A stretch of DNA of 13,475 nt. Origin: Chromatiales bacterium (lineage in GTDB: Bacteria > Pseudomonadota > Gammaproteobacteria > Steroidobacterales > GCA-2729495). The first letter of the stretch is position 1. The number at the start of each line of letters is the position of its first letter. Location: NCBI GenBank assembly GCA_030614035.1, contig JAUWKW010000012.1, forward strand, positions 1 to 13,475, in the 5' to 3' direction. The notes below the pieces were generated by a model, which saw only the letters and a list, made by a program, of their open reading frames with translations, did no database searches and was not told the DNA's origin. Of this stretch, positions 1 to 6,764 are shown piece after piece. The position numbers were made by a program, and so were the translations under genes.

Positions 1-705
1 TTGTTCAACAGGCATCTTCACCGGGAAGGCAATATGGTCCGAATATTTTCGGATCAGCGTTCGCAGTCGATACGGATCGGCGAATTCCTGCTCATCTTTT
101 CGCAGATGCAATAACACGCGGGTGCCGCGGTCGGCAATTTCAACCGGCTCAATCGTAAACTCACCCTCACCGTCGGACTCCCAGCGAACGCCGTCGGTCG
201 GAGACAGGCCGGCACGTCGTGAATACACTTCCACGCGATCAGCAACAATAAACGATGAATAGAACCCCACACCAAATTCACCGATAAGTGCAGCATCTTT
301 TCGCTGATCGCCGGTCAACTCGTTCAAAAACTCGGCGGTTCCGGATCGGGCGATAGTCCCGAGCTGTTCCACTACGTCGTCGCGCGACATGCCTATGCCA
401 TTATCGGTAACACTTATCGTGCCGGCATCTTTGTCAAAATCGACGCGGATCTTGAACTCGGGATTGTTTTCGAGTAAATCCGGGTTAGAGATTCCCTCGA
501 ACCGAAGTTTGTCGGCAGCATCTGAAGCGTTGGAAATCAATTCCCGCAGGAAGATTTCCTTGTTGCTATAGAGTGAGTGGATCATAAGGTGAAGCAACTG
601 CTTCACCTCGGCCTGAAACCCCAATGTCTGCTTGTCGGACTTTCTGCCCTTGTTAGTCGTTTTGGCCTTCTTGGATGTCTTGGTCTTCTTGGACTTCGTA
701 GTCAT
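1..705 (-). CDS. htpG: Molecular chaperone HtpG (Hsp90), N-terminal part, cut by window edge
   Basis: Cytosolic ATP-dependent chaperone of the Hsp90 family. The 235 visible residues are the N-terminal ATPase (GHKL) domain, and the rest lies beyond the left edge. Seen directly: [14 protein letters not shown] (residues 50-63, general-base Glu55 and Asn59), DNGIGM (101-106, Asp101 contacts adenine in the family) and the glycine-rich [11 protein letters not shown] lid (142-152). The sequence aligns with E. coli HtpG with an offset of 21 residues. That offset comes from an added Lys/Thr/Ser-rich N-terminus with about 11 basic residues among the first 25. The ATG is the only good start before the conserved core, although no clear Shine-Dalgarno sequence precedes it. 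A near-consensus sigma-32 promoter lies about 35 bases upstream, so heat-shock control is expected. Family identity is certain. Only the exact N-terminus is open. Confidence 0.97.
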   Translation of the reverse strand, partial: MTTKSKKTKTSKKAKTTNKGRKSDKQTLGFQAEVKQLLHLMIHSLYSNKEIFLRELISNASDAADKLRFEGISNPDLLENNPEFKIRVDFDKDAGTISVTDNGIGMSRDDVVEQLGTIARSGTAEFLNELTGDQRKDAALIGEFGVGFYSSFIVADRVEVYSRRAGLSPTDGVRWESDGEGEFTIEPVEIADRGTRVLLHLRKDEQEFADPYRLRTLIRKYSDHIAFPVKMPVEQ

Positions 706-745
706 GGTCGTTTGTCAGTATCACACCGGTTTACACAGTAAGCCT

Positions 746-776
746 ATCTATGGGGCTTCCTGAGGTAGATTTCAAG
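746..776 (-). promoter_or_regulatory. Sigma-32 heat-shock promoter of htpG
   Basis: Read on the minus strand, a CTTGAAA -35 element (770-776) is followed by a 14-base spacer and a CCCCATAGAT -10 element (746-755). The E. coli sigma-32 consensus is CTTGAAA, 11-16 bases, then CCCCATnT, so this is a near-perfect match. Transcription should start near 738-741, giving a leader of about 35 bases before the htpG ATG. The position directly in front of an Hsp90 gene makes chance unlikely. Confidence 0.9.
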
Positions 777-874
777 CGGGTGGGCCACGCCGCAAACCAG
801 CTGGCGCAACGCACCATGGAATGGCCTGGAGAACGATGATTATTGGATTCCGCGTCCGGCCACCGCCGGCCGCG

Positions 875-903
875 ATTATACGGTGGGCCCCGAAAGCTCA
901 CCA
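875..903 (-). promoter_or_regulatory. Possible distal sigma-70 promoter upstream of htpG
   Basis: On the minus strand an exact TATAAT lies at 875-880. Seventeen bases upstream is TGGTGA (898-903), which matches only three of the six consensus -35 bases. A transcript would start near 868 and run through the heat-shock promoter into htpG with a leader of about 160 bases. It could provide basal expression. The -10 is perfect but the -35 is poor, so this is only a candidate. Confidence 0.3.
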
Positions 904-985
904 CACAGAATTCGACCGATTTTCTTTACCCGAACGAACCCTATACCCGATCCGGGCATTATGTCCGGGCGCCGAATCCGTTTCG

Positions 986-1234
986 TCAGGCGCCAGAGCG
1001 GCGCCGGCGGTCCGAGCTGGTGGACCGGCGGTCTGAGAGCGGCAAGCGCCGATCCGGGTATGCCACGTACAAATTCGGTGACTCACCCGACTCGTCCGCT
1101 GATTCAGAGAATTCGGTCTCGGGAATAAACCCCATTCGCGCCCTTACACTGTTTAATGCAGACTCGATCCACGCACGGCGCTGGATCGTGCCCTCATTCG
1201 TGATAATCGTATCGCTATGTTTTGCATCTGACAT
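986..1234 (-). CDS. Small hypothetical protein with Arg-rich DRR heptad tail
   Basis: An 82-residue protein that I do not recognise. The N-terminal half is mixed and probably helical (RRAWIESALNSVRARMGF). It is followed by an acidic Ser/Glu stretch (residues 41-52). The last 20 residues carry three consecutive seven-residue units that begin DRR (Asp61, Asp68, Asp75) and end in Ser. Similar DRR-type repeats occur in linkers of some signalling proteins, but no domain is recognisable here. The MSDAK start is chosen because the frame further upstream crosses a TATAGT box at 1278-1283 that could be its -10 element, about 37 bases before this ATG. No clear ribosome binding site is visible. The 280 bases between this gene and htpG hold only the htpG promoters. 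Whether the protein is expressed is uncertain. Confidence 0.5.
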   Translation of the reverse strand: MSDAKHSDTIITNEGTIQRRAWIESALNSVRARMGFIPETEFSESADESGESPNLYVAYPDRRLPLSDRRSTSSDRRRRSGA

Positions 1235-1277
1235 AGTCTTGCGCCGGTTTTGCCCACTAACTGCTGAATGAAGATCC

Positions 1278-1283
1278 ACTATA
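1278..1283 (-). promoter_or_regulatory. Candidate -10 box for the 82-residue hypothetical gene
   Basis: TATAGT on the minus strand (five of six consensus bases) lies about 44 bases before the MSDAK start codon. I found no convincing -35 at 16-18 bases, so confidence is low. The rest of the 213-base stretch between 1235 and 1447 shows no further feature or clear terminator. Confidence 0.22.
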
Positions 1284-1447
1284 GCGATTCCCTGAACCAA
1301 TAGCCGTGAAAAACGTCACAACCCGCGTCTATTCGATACCGCGATCAGTATTCGTTAAGAAACTATGAATCTGTATCTATCGACAGGCCAACGAACGCTT
1401 CTGTTGACGGTAATGTCGCCGGACTTAAGTAAACAACCGGATCGGAT

Positions 1448-1750
1448 TTAGGACTGTTCTTCTTCGTCCCAGTTACGGCGAATTTTCTCTGCCCAACTTC
1501 GATAGCCTTTCCAGCTAAACAGTGCCGGGTCAGGCAATGTGCGGCGCTTCTCCGGTGCCTGCACTTTGGTCAGCCAATTTCGGTAAGCATCCCAGCTACC
1601 GACGTTCTTGCTGTCTCCGCTACCTATACCGGCATTTCGGCGTTCTTTTAGCGCCGTATCGTAGCCCGGTTGTCCATGGACACGCGAGAGCTTTTTTTCG
1701 TAACCGCCGGACATCTGCTTGAGATGCCGTGGTGTCTTTACGTCGCTCAT
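1448..1750 (-). CDS. Small hypothetical protein with duplicated W-x2-Y-R-x-W motif
   Basis: A 100-residue basic, hydrophilic protein without signal peptide or membrane segment, probably cytosolic. I do not recognise the family. The C-terminal half has an internal duplication: W53-D-A-Y56-R-N-W59 and W80-K-G-Y83-R-S-W86, spaced 27 residues apart, with a Pro-rich connector between them. The end is acidic (DEEEQS). The N-terminal 50 residues are Gly/Lys/Arg-rich and look disordered. The ATG start is well supported: a purine-rich AGAGGAAGGGAA tract ends about 8-10 bases upstream. The gene lies 133 bases downstream of ppnN on the same strand, with no terminator visible between them. Good translation signals and the patterned repeat argue for a real gene. 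The function is unknown. Confidence 0.7.
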   Translation of the reverse strand: MSDVKTPRHLKQMSGGYEKKLSRVHGQPGYDTALKERRNAGIGSGDSKNVGSWDAYRNWLTKVQAPEKRRTLPDPALFSWKGYRSWAEKIRRNWDEEEQS

Positions 1751-1883
1751 CTGGACAATTCCCTTCCTCTAAGTTCAGGCGAAAGCTTACGCAGCTAAGT
1801 GCAATATCGCTAGGAACTGCATCACAGGGGAATTGATTTAACAGCCTTATTATTCAATAGGTTACGGCCATTTAACGTATTGT

Positions 1884-3239
1884 CTAAGTGACAATTCGGT
1901 AGCATGCTTCGTATGGTTTTCCTGGCAGGCGCATGCGTTGTTGTTCGACGAAAGACGCTAGCAATGCATCCAACTTTTTCATAAGTCCCCGTTCACCATA
2001 AATCTCAAACGGGCCGTGTGCCTCAATAGCTCGCGCACCTTCATCGCGTATGTTTCCCGCCACCAGGCCGGAAAACGCGCGTCGCAGGTTAACCGCCAGT
2101 GTATGGGCATCCTGATCGAGATTTAGCTCCAGAGCGGCCATATTCTCATGCGTTACTTCGAATCGGCGCTGAAATTCCGGATCTATTGTTAAATGCCAGT
2201 TAAAGAAAAAGGCATCTTGGTGTTGTCGGCGAAATTTACGCACCTCTTCTATGCCACTTTTCACCGTCACCGCCACATTGTTTGGTTCACCAAGTATTAT
2301 CTGGTAGCGTTGTTGCGCTTTTTCGCCAAGCACAGTGGCAATGAACTTGTCTATACGCTGAAAATAACCGGCACTTTCTGGCGGGCCTGCGAAAACCAAT
2401 GGTAGGGGAATGTCCTGATTTTCCGGATGCATCAGGATTCCGAGCAGGTAGAGAATCTCCTCCATCGTGCCGACGCCGCCGGGAAACACGACTATCGCAT
2501 GAGAGATTCGAACAAAGGCTTCGAGGCGCTTCTCCATGTCCGGCATGATCACGAGTTGGTTGACGATCGGATTGGGGGGTTCAGCGGCAATGATGCCGGG
2601 CTCAGTTACCCCGATATATCGGCCGTCGGACACACGTTGTTTGGAGTGACCAATTGCAGCACCCTTCATCGGCCCCTTCATCGAGCCCGGTCCGCAACCG
2701 GTGCATACATCGAACTGGCGCAGACCAAGCTGGTAGCCGACCTCTTTGCAGTACTCGTACTCCTCCCTGCCGATTGAATGCCCGCCCCAGCACACCACCA
2801 GATCCGGCTCTGCGCCGGAACTCAGGACCCCGGCATTGCGCAATATCTCAAAGACTTGATTGGTCACCCCGTGCCCGGAATCAGGGCCACCTGTGAAGGT
2901 TTGGGTCTCAATAAACGCGATGTCTCGCAATACAGCAAACAGCAATTCACGAATTCCGCGAATCATCTTGCCGTCGACAAAAGCTTTTTCTGGAGAGTTC
3001 TTCAAAGACAAGGTTACGCCATAATCCTGTTGATTAATGCCGATATCGAAGTCCTGATATTGCTCCAGCACCTCGCGAGCGCTGTCCGTTGCGCTACCCG
3101 AGTTCAGCACCGCCAACGCGCACCTTCTTAACAACTCATGCTTTCCACCAACCCCGGTTTCACGCAGCCGTTCGACCTCCTGGTGCGACAAAACCTCGAG
3201 GCTGCCTTCCGGCATTACCTCGACCAACACGTCGGACAT
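1884..3239 (-). CDS. ppnN: Pyrimidine/purine nucleotide 5'-monophosphate nucleosidase PpnN (YgdH)
   Basis: Cytosolic enzyme that cleaves nucleoside 5'-monophosphates into free base and ribose 5-phosphate. In E. coli it is bound and activated by (p)ppGpp. The 451 residues match the E. coli length (454) and align throughout. Visible motifs include VVCWGGHSI (about residue 148), the CTGCGPGSMKGPMKGAA segment (about 179-195) and the LOG-family signature PGGVGTMEE (253-261). These are followed by the long C-terminal region ending YEACYRIVT, close to YIPCYEICT in E. coli. The ATG at 3239 is preferred: GGTG lies six bases upstream and the length fits. An in-frame GTG eight codons earlier lacks a ribosome binding site. 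The 158-base stretch up to the transpeptidase stop shows no clear promoter or terminator. Confidence 0.96.
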   Translation of the reverse strand: MSDVLVEVMPEGSLEVLSHQEVERLRETGVGGKHELLRRCALAVLNSGSATDSAREVLEQYQDFDIGINQQDYGVTLSLKNSPEKAFVDGKMIRGIRELLFAVLRDIAFIETQTFTGGPDSGHGVTNQVFEILRNAGVLSSGAEPDLVVCWGGHSIGREEYEYCKEVGYQLGLRQFDVCTGCGPGSMKGPMKGAAIGHSKQRVSDGRYIGVTEPGIIAAEPPNPIVNQLVIMPDMEKRLEAFVRISHAIVVFPGGVGTMEEILYLLGILMHPENQDIPLPLVFAGPPESAGYFQRIDKFIATVLGEKAQQRYQIILGEPNNVAVTVKSGIEEVRKFRRQHQDAFFFNWHLTIDPEFQRRFEVTHENMAALELNLDQDAHTLAVNLRRAFSGLVAGNIRDEGARAIEAHGPFEIYGERGLMKKLDALLASFVEQQRMRLPGKPYEACYRIVT

Positions 3240-3397
3240 ATTATTCACCAGGCTATTTTGCACGAATTAATCAGCCGTTTAGCGAGACCGGAGCACTTGT
3301 ATGCCCTCGCTCGCTGCGGCCCAGCACCGCTGACCTGAAATCCGTTGAGGGGCCCATCCGTTGCCGGACCACGGCAGTGGCAGTGCCGGGACGGAGC

Positions 3398-3955
3398 TTA
3401 GGGCACTATGTATATAGGAGTTTTGGGGGTCGTCATCCGCCAGAGATCCATCATGTCTGCATTCGACAACGCGATGCAGCCGTTGGTCCAGTCGTAATTG
3501 CCATAGTAAGCCTTGGAATAACGAGGCCTGTTTGGCTGACCGTGAATCATGATTTGACCGCCTGGCGATACACCTGACTGCGCAGCACGCTCCTCATCGA
3601 GTCTGTTCGGGTACGAAATCTGGATCGACATAAAATAATCGCTGTCTGCGTTTCGCTCGGTCAACTCATAGCGTCCCTCGGGAGTCCTGAAATCTCCCTC
3701 CTGCATCTTGTCACCATCGGGAATCAGGCCGAGAGAGATTTTGAAGGACTTGAGAACCTGCCCTCCTGTGACGAGATAAATTTTCCGCTCAGCCTTTTTT
3801 ACGATCACGGCATCCGCGAACCTTATTTCTGCGGCTGACAGGTTCTGAGCGCACACCGCAATCACAACGGCAGCAGTTATACGAGCGAACACACTGGCAT
3901 TTCTAACGTAACCACCCCAGCCGGTTCTACTGGTCGGTGTTTTGGCTTTTGTCAC
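3398..3955 (-). CDS. Exported L,D-transpeptidase family protein (YafK-like)
   Basis: A 185-residue periplasmic enzyme of the YkuD/L,D-transpeptidase fold, which uses a catalytic Cys to form or cut bonds at diaminopimelate stems of peptidoglycan. A signal peptide is visible: a basic stretch, the hydrophobic core ITAAVVIAV, then cleavage near LSA-AE (residues 40-42). The catalytic region contains IMIHGQPN (His138) and DWTNGCIALSNADM (Cys160). The preceding EGDFRTPEGRYELTERN segment is typical of the YafK branch (COG3034). No LysM or other anchoring domain is present. The start is GTG, supported by AAGGA seven bases upstream. The gene begins 39 bases after the transglycosylase stop on the same strand, so the two are probably co-transcribed. 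Whether it crosslinks, attaches lipoprotein or hydrolyses (as E. coli YafK/DpaA does) cannot be told from sequence. Confidence 0.92.
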   Translation of the reverse strand: MTKAKTPTSRTGWGGYVRNASVFARITAAVVIAVCAQNLSAAEIRFADAVIVKKAERKIYLVTGGQVLKSFKISLGLIPDGDKMQEGDFRTPEGRYELTERNADSDYFMSIQISYPNRLDEERAAQSGVSPGGQIMIHGQPNRPRYSKAYYGNYDWTNGCIALSNADMMDLWRMTTPKTPIYIVP

Positions 3956-3994
3956 TGATCGATCCTTCCCTGGCTTCGATACGATACTGATGTG

Positions 3995-6196
3995 TTACGA
4001 GGCCTCGGCAAGAGAACTGCGTGGAGATGAATCCATTTCAATTCGCTCAATTTGCGGAAACACTACCTGCATGCCGGGCTTCACACGTCCGATATCGAGG
4101 TCTGGATTGTACTGTCGAAGCAGCCAGACCGGGACTTTGTAGCGTTGTCGCGTCAAATCCCAGACCGACTCCCCTCTGCGCAAGTTGTGGGCGGTTGTTT
4201 CCGTAATACGGTATCGAACAAAGAATGCTTCCTGAATCTCCCGATGATGGGCGATTCTGCGGGCCATGAAAGTTTCTCGGTTCACTTCGGAGAAACTGAG
4301 TCGCAAGCGATGGCCGATAACCAAAGGCTGTCTGAATGAGTAACCGTTCAAATCCCGAAGTTGCTGTGTGCGTATCTCCAGCCAATCGGCGTAATGCCCC
4401 AAAGTCTCTGCCGCCTGTACCTCTATGGTGCCGTCATCGGCCACAACATAGTCGCTGGGATCGGCCAGCAGAACATCGCCTATCGGAGCTTCCTCTCCAA
4501 TCGGCGTAACTCCAACGTCAATCTCTTCGATAATCGATTCATTCAGAACGATGGCAGCCGTGACCATCGGTTGAGTCTCGATTTCGATGACACCAACGAC
4601 AAGCGGCTCAGACATTTCTTCGTATACAACGTCACGAGCCACGAGCGGCACCGGTTCTGCAGGCTCTGGCGCAAGCACAGCGGATTCTGCAGGCTCTGGC
4701 GCAACCATCGCGGACACTTCCGGTCCACGCAGTCGTAGCACCTGCCCGGCGTATATCCGATTCCGATTGCTCAGTGAGTTCAGCGCGACGAGGTCTCTTT
4801 CCTTCATACCGGCGCGCGTGGCTATCTTGCTAATCGAGTCCCCATTGCGCACGACGTAGGTTTCGACGCCGGCGCCAATGGTTTGTCCGGTGTATGGCAG
4901 GCGCAAAGTCTGACCTGATCTGATTCTATGCCTGCTCCTCAGGCCATTGAGCGAGACCAATTCCTGAATGCTTGTGTCATACCGTGCGGCAATCACCGAG
5001 AGGCTCTCCCCCCGCTGCACCTTGTGATAAAGGTCGGGCGTCTGCCCGTTGAAGCGCTTGTTGTCGGGTATCGCAGCAAATACCCGGGTCGCGCCGGTGC
5101 TAACGGCATACTCCGGAAGCCTTAGTCGAAATCCCTTCGGAATATATTTTGTCCCGTCCCATACCGAGGGCATAAGCGCGGGATTGTATGACCGCAGCTC
5201 TGACGCGGTTAAGCGAAATGCTATCTGCAGAGTAGTGGCCGCAACATAGTCAGGAGTTTTGACCAGAATGTCTTTGCCCGGCGCGTCCAGGGACAGCGGA
5301 CCGAAATAGCGCTCCGCATTCTGATCGATTTCGAGAGCTGCAAGAAAGGCAACGTAGAAATTCCGCGATGCAAATCCGAACGTCCGCCCATCATAGTTTC
5401 GAATAATATCTTCAATGTCGTTGGTGCCCAGCTTCTTCACGGCCCTGCGCATCCCAGAGACACCGTGGTTGTAGGCGGTGATAGCAAGCGGCCATGATTC
5501 CAGAATGGAGTAGTTATAAGCGAGTAGCTTGGCGGCCGCTTCGCTGGACAGGAATGGATCTCGACGCTCATCAACCACATGGTCGATTTGCATAAATCGC
5601 TGGCCCGTCGAGCGCGTAAATTGCCATAGGCCGGAAGCGCCCACATGCGAGCGCGCCTCGGGATTAAATGAAGATTCTACGTGAGGCAAAGCAACCAACT
5701 CAGTTGGGACACCAGAAGCTTGCAGACTCGCAACAATGTGAGGCTTCCAGGCTCCGGAACGCACCATTCCATCGTGAAATCGGTCGGCTAATCCCTGCTG
5801 GAAACGGATTCGCCGTGCCGCCTGCTGCAAATCGTCACTGGAAACATTCGCAGGCCACATAGCCAACACGCGTTGTTGCTCTCGATTGAGATTCGAGCGC
5901 GAATTCTGGGCAAGCTCATTCAACAGCTTCCGGTATTTTCCGCGAACCTGGTCCGCGATGCGTCGCCGCCCGGATGGACTGGTGCCAGGTGGAATTTGCG
6001 CAACCTCGTAAACAACTCCGAGATAACGGCTGTCATGCACCAATGCCTCAGTCGACGGAACCTCGGCAAAGATCCGCTTCCAGAACGTTATTTCCGTTTG
6101 CAGGCCTGCAGGGCTGGGCAGCAGGTCCGACGCAACTGCCGGGGTCGTCAGTAAGACCATTAAGGCAGCAAGAATTCTGACGGGTTTCAAAGCCAT
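3995..6196 (-). CDS. Lytic murein transglycosylase with LysM repeats (MltD-like)
   Basis: A 733-residue exported enzyme that cleaves the MurNAc-GlcNAc bond of peptidoglycan with formation of anhydroMurNAc. The order is a signal peptide (cleavage near AVA-SD, residues 20-24), a helical N-terminal region, and an SLT domain at about 155-290. The SLT domain carries catalytic Glu174 in LPHVESSFNPEARSHVGASG, GLWQFTRSTGQRF, and AYNHG (241-245). LysM modules sit at about 390-433 and 446-489, a degenerate one at 589-633, and a C-terminal one at about 668-714. Residues 312-361 also look LysM-like. Residues 495-588 form a strongly acidic Pro/Glu linker with a duplicated APEPAE unit. Unlike E. coli MltD there is no lipobox Cys, so it should be soluble or held by LysM binding. 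The ATG has a weak ribosome binding site. It leads an apparent operon with the L,D-transpeptidase. Confidence 0.93.
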   Translation of the reverse strand: MALKPVRILAALMVLLTTPAVASDLLPSPAGLQTEITFWKRIFAEVPSTEALVHDSRYLGVVYEVAQIPPGTSPSGRRRIADQVRGKYRKLLNELAQNSRSNLNREQQRVLAMWPANVSSDDLQQAARRIRFQQGLADRFHDGMVRSGAWKPHIVASLQASGVPTELVALPHVESSFNPEARSHVGASGLWQFTRSTGQRFMQIDHVVDERRDPFLSSEAAAKLLAYNYSILESWPLAITAYNHGVSGMRRAVKKLGTNDIEDIIRNYDGRTFGFASRNFYVAFLAALEIDQNAERYFGPLSLDAPGKDILVKTPDYVAATTLQIAFRLTASELRSYNPALMPSVWDGTKYIPKGFRLRLPEYAVSTGATRVFAAIPDNKRFNGQTPDLYHKVQRGESLSVIAARYDTSIQELVSLNGLRSRHRIRSGQTLRLPYTGQTIGAGVETYVVRNGDSISKIATRAGMKERDLVALNSLSNRNRIYAGQVLRLRGPEVSAMVAPEPAESAVLAPEPAEPVPLVARDVVYEEMSEPLVVGVIEIETQPMVTAAIVLNESIIEEIDVGVTPIGEEAPIGDVLLADPSDYVVADDGTIEVQAAETLGHYADWLEIRTQQLRDLNGYSFRQPLVIGHRLRLSFSEVNRETFMARRIAHHREIQEAFFVRYRITETTAHNLRRGESVWDLTRQRYKVPVWLLRQYNPDLDIGRVKPGMQVVFPQIERIEMDSSPRSSLAEAS
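4655..4704 (-). repeat. Tandem 30-base unit in the transglycosylase linker
   Basis: A 20-base string, ttctgcaggctctggcgcaa on the plus strand, occurs exactly at 4655-4674 and 4685-4704, giving a 30-base period. It encodes two in-frame APEPAE units ten residues apart inside the acidic linker between the second and third LysM regions. An in-frame 30-base duplication that lengthens the linker explains it. Confidence 0.8.
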
Positions 6197-6236
6197 CTCA
6201 GTCGGATTCTCGGGTCCCTACTCCGTGTTTTTTGGC

Positions 6237-6263
6237 ACAGCCCGGGGCACTGCCCAGGGCTGT
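6237..6263 (-). promoter_or_regulatory. Strong hairpin in the leader of the transglycosylase gene
   Basis: ACAGCCC (6237-6243) pairs perfectly with GGGCTGT (6257-6263). Inside it, GGGC and GCCC pair around a three-base loop after a single mismatch. On the minus strand the hairpin lies about 41 bases before the transglycosylase ATG and is followed by an A-run. The T-run on the plus strand is on the wrong side, so it is not a terminator in either direction. It may shape the 5' leader of the mRNA or be a repeated element. One copy cannot decide. Confidence 0.45.
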
Positions 6264-6292
6264 CAGATCAGTCCATCGATACTATTAAGCCG

Positions 6293-6307
6293 GTATGCCG
6301 AGCATAC
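6293..6307. promoter_or_regulatory. Perfect dyad GTATGC-CGA-GCATAC
   Basis: A six-base perfect inverted repeat with a three-base spacer, in the intergenic region about 100 bases before the transglycosylase start. Short dyads of this form are typical of dimeric regulator sites, but the regulator is unknown and chance occurrence cannot be excluded. Confidence 0.25.
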
Positions 6308-6470
6308 TTCGGGAATTCAACCAGCGAGGGCGACGCATTTCACATAATGGACACGCAATTACGGCATTTTTTGTGCCGCCGCCACGGGAAAGCCCGACCC
6401 TGGTCCGCTACCCCGCCCGGTGCCAGTTTAGCTTGCCACGCAAATGTCTCTTATTTTGAGCGTATCTGCA

Positions 6471-6488
6471 AGAATATCTCTATATTCT
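6471..6488. promoter_or_regulatory. AT-rich 18-base dyad AGAATAT-CTCT-ATATTCT, possible operator
   Basis: A perfect seven-base inverted repeat around a four-base spacer. It is AT-rich within a GC-richer region and lies about 270 bases before lpxL. It contains TATATT (6481-6486), a five-of-six match to a sigma-70 -10 box on the plus strand, with TTGAGC 19 bases upstream, a longer spacer than usual. This suggests an operator overlapping an lpxL promoter. The assignment rests on pattern only. Confidence 0.35.
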
Positions 6489-6623
6489 GTAGACTTACGG
6501 CAGCTTTTTGTCAGTCAAAGTATGCCAAAAATTGTTATCGTCCGCGAGCACAGGCAACCAACGCCGGGGCATACACTGGTATATCCGTTCGGGGCGCGGA
6601 AACGGGCCAAGCCGGAGGACATT

Positions 6624-6764
6624 ATGTTACAAAGCCTGCGCCGTTGGGGCCTCGCGCGACGGTCACTGCGCTCACTTCGGCGCTTGATGGCAATCGTCGC
6701 CGGAAAGTCCGGCCGGTCGTCAAACGCGTCGGGCCGTACCAAGCGGACTGTATGTCATGGATGA
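6624..6764 (+). CDS. Possible small Arg-rich leader peptide overlapping the lpxL start
   Basis: A 46-residue open frame with an ideal ribosome binding site: GGAGG at 6614-6618, five bases before the ATG. Its stop codon overlaps the first codons of lpxL by eight bases (ATGGATGA), an arrangement typical of translational coupling. lpxL itself has only a weak site, which makes coupling plausible. The peptide begins MLQSLRRWGLARRSLRSLRR and continues LMAIVAG. Its Arg and Leu residues could form an amphipathic, membrane-binding helix, and the tail is Ser/Gly/Arg-rich. I recognise no family. The frame stays open further upstream to 6444, but only this ATG has good signals. It may equally be non-coding leader with a chance ribosome binding site. 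Confidence 0.4.
   Translation: MLQSLRRWGLARRSLRSLRRLMAIVAGKSGRSSNASGRTKRTVCHG

Larger units (their letters stand above)
6197..6756. other. 560-base divergent intergenic region
   Basis: This region separates the minus-strand transglycosylase gene from the plus-strand lpxL. It contains the hairpin, the two dyads and the small Arg-rich open frame described separately, plus a short CGGCA/TGCCG hairpin around a T-run near 6363-6379. No tRNA, known riboswitch or terminator is recognised. The long open frames crossing it have no family resemblance and run out of frame into lpxL, so they are not called as genes. Confidence 0.5.

Noticed and set aside
843..1271. 142-codon plus-strand open frame opposite the small Arg-rich gene
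   Set aside because: No family resemblance and no ribosome binding site; its composition reflects the GC-rich antisense of the DRR repeat region and the htpG promoter region.
3231..3263. In-frame GTG at 3263 as an alternative ppnN start
   Set aside because: There is no ribosome binding site, and the ATG at 3239 gives a length closer to known PpnN.
3089..3577. 162-codon plus-strand open frame across the ppnN/transpeptidase junction
   Set aside because: It is antisense to two well-supported genes, Pro/Arg-rich and without translation signals.
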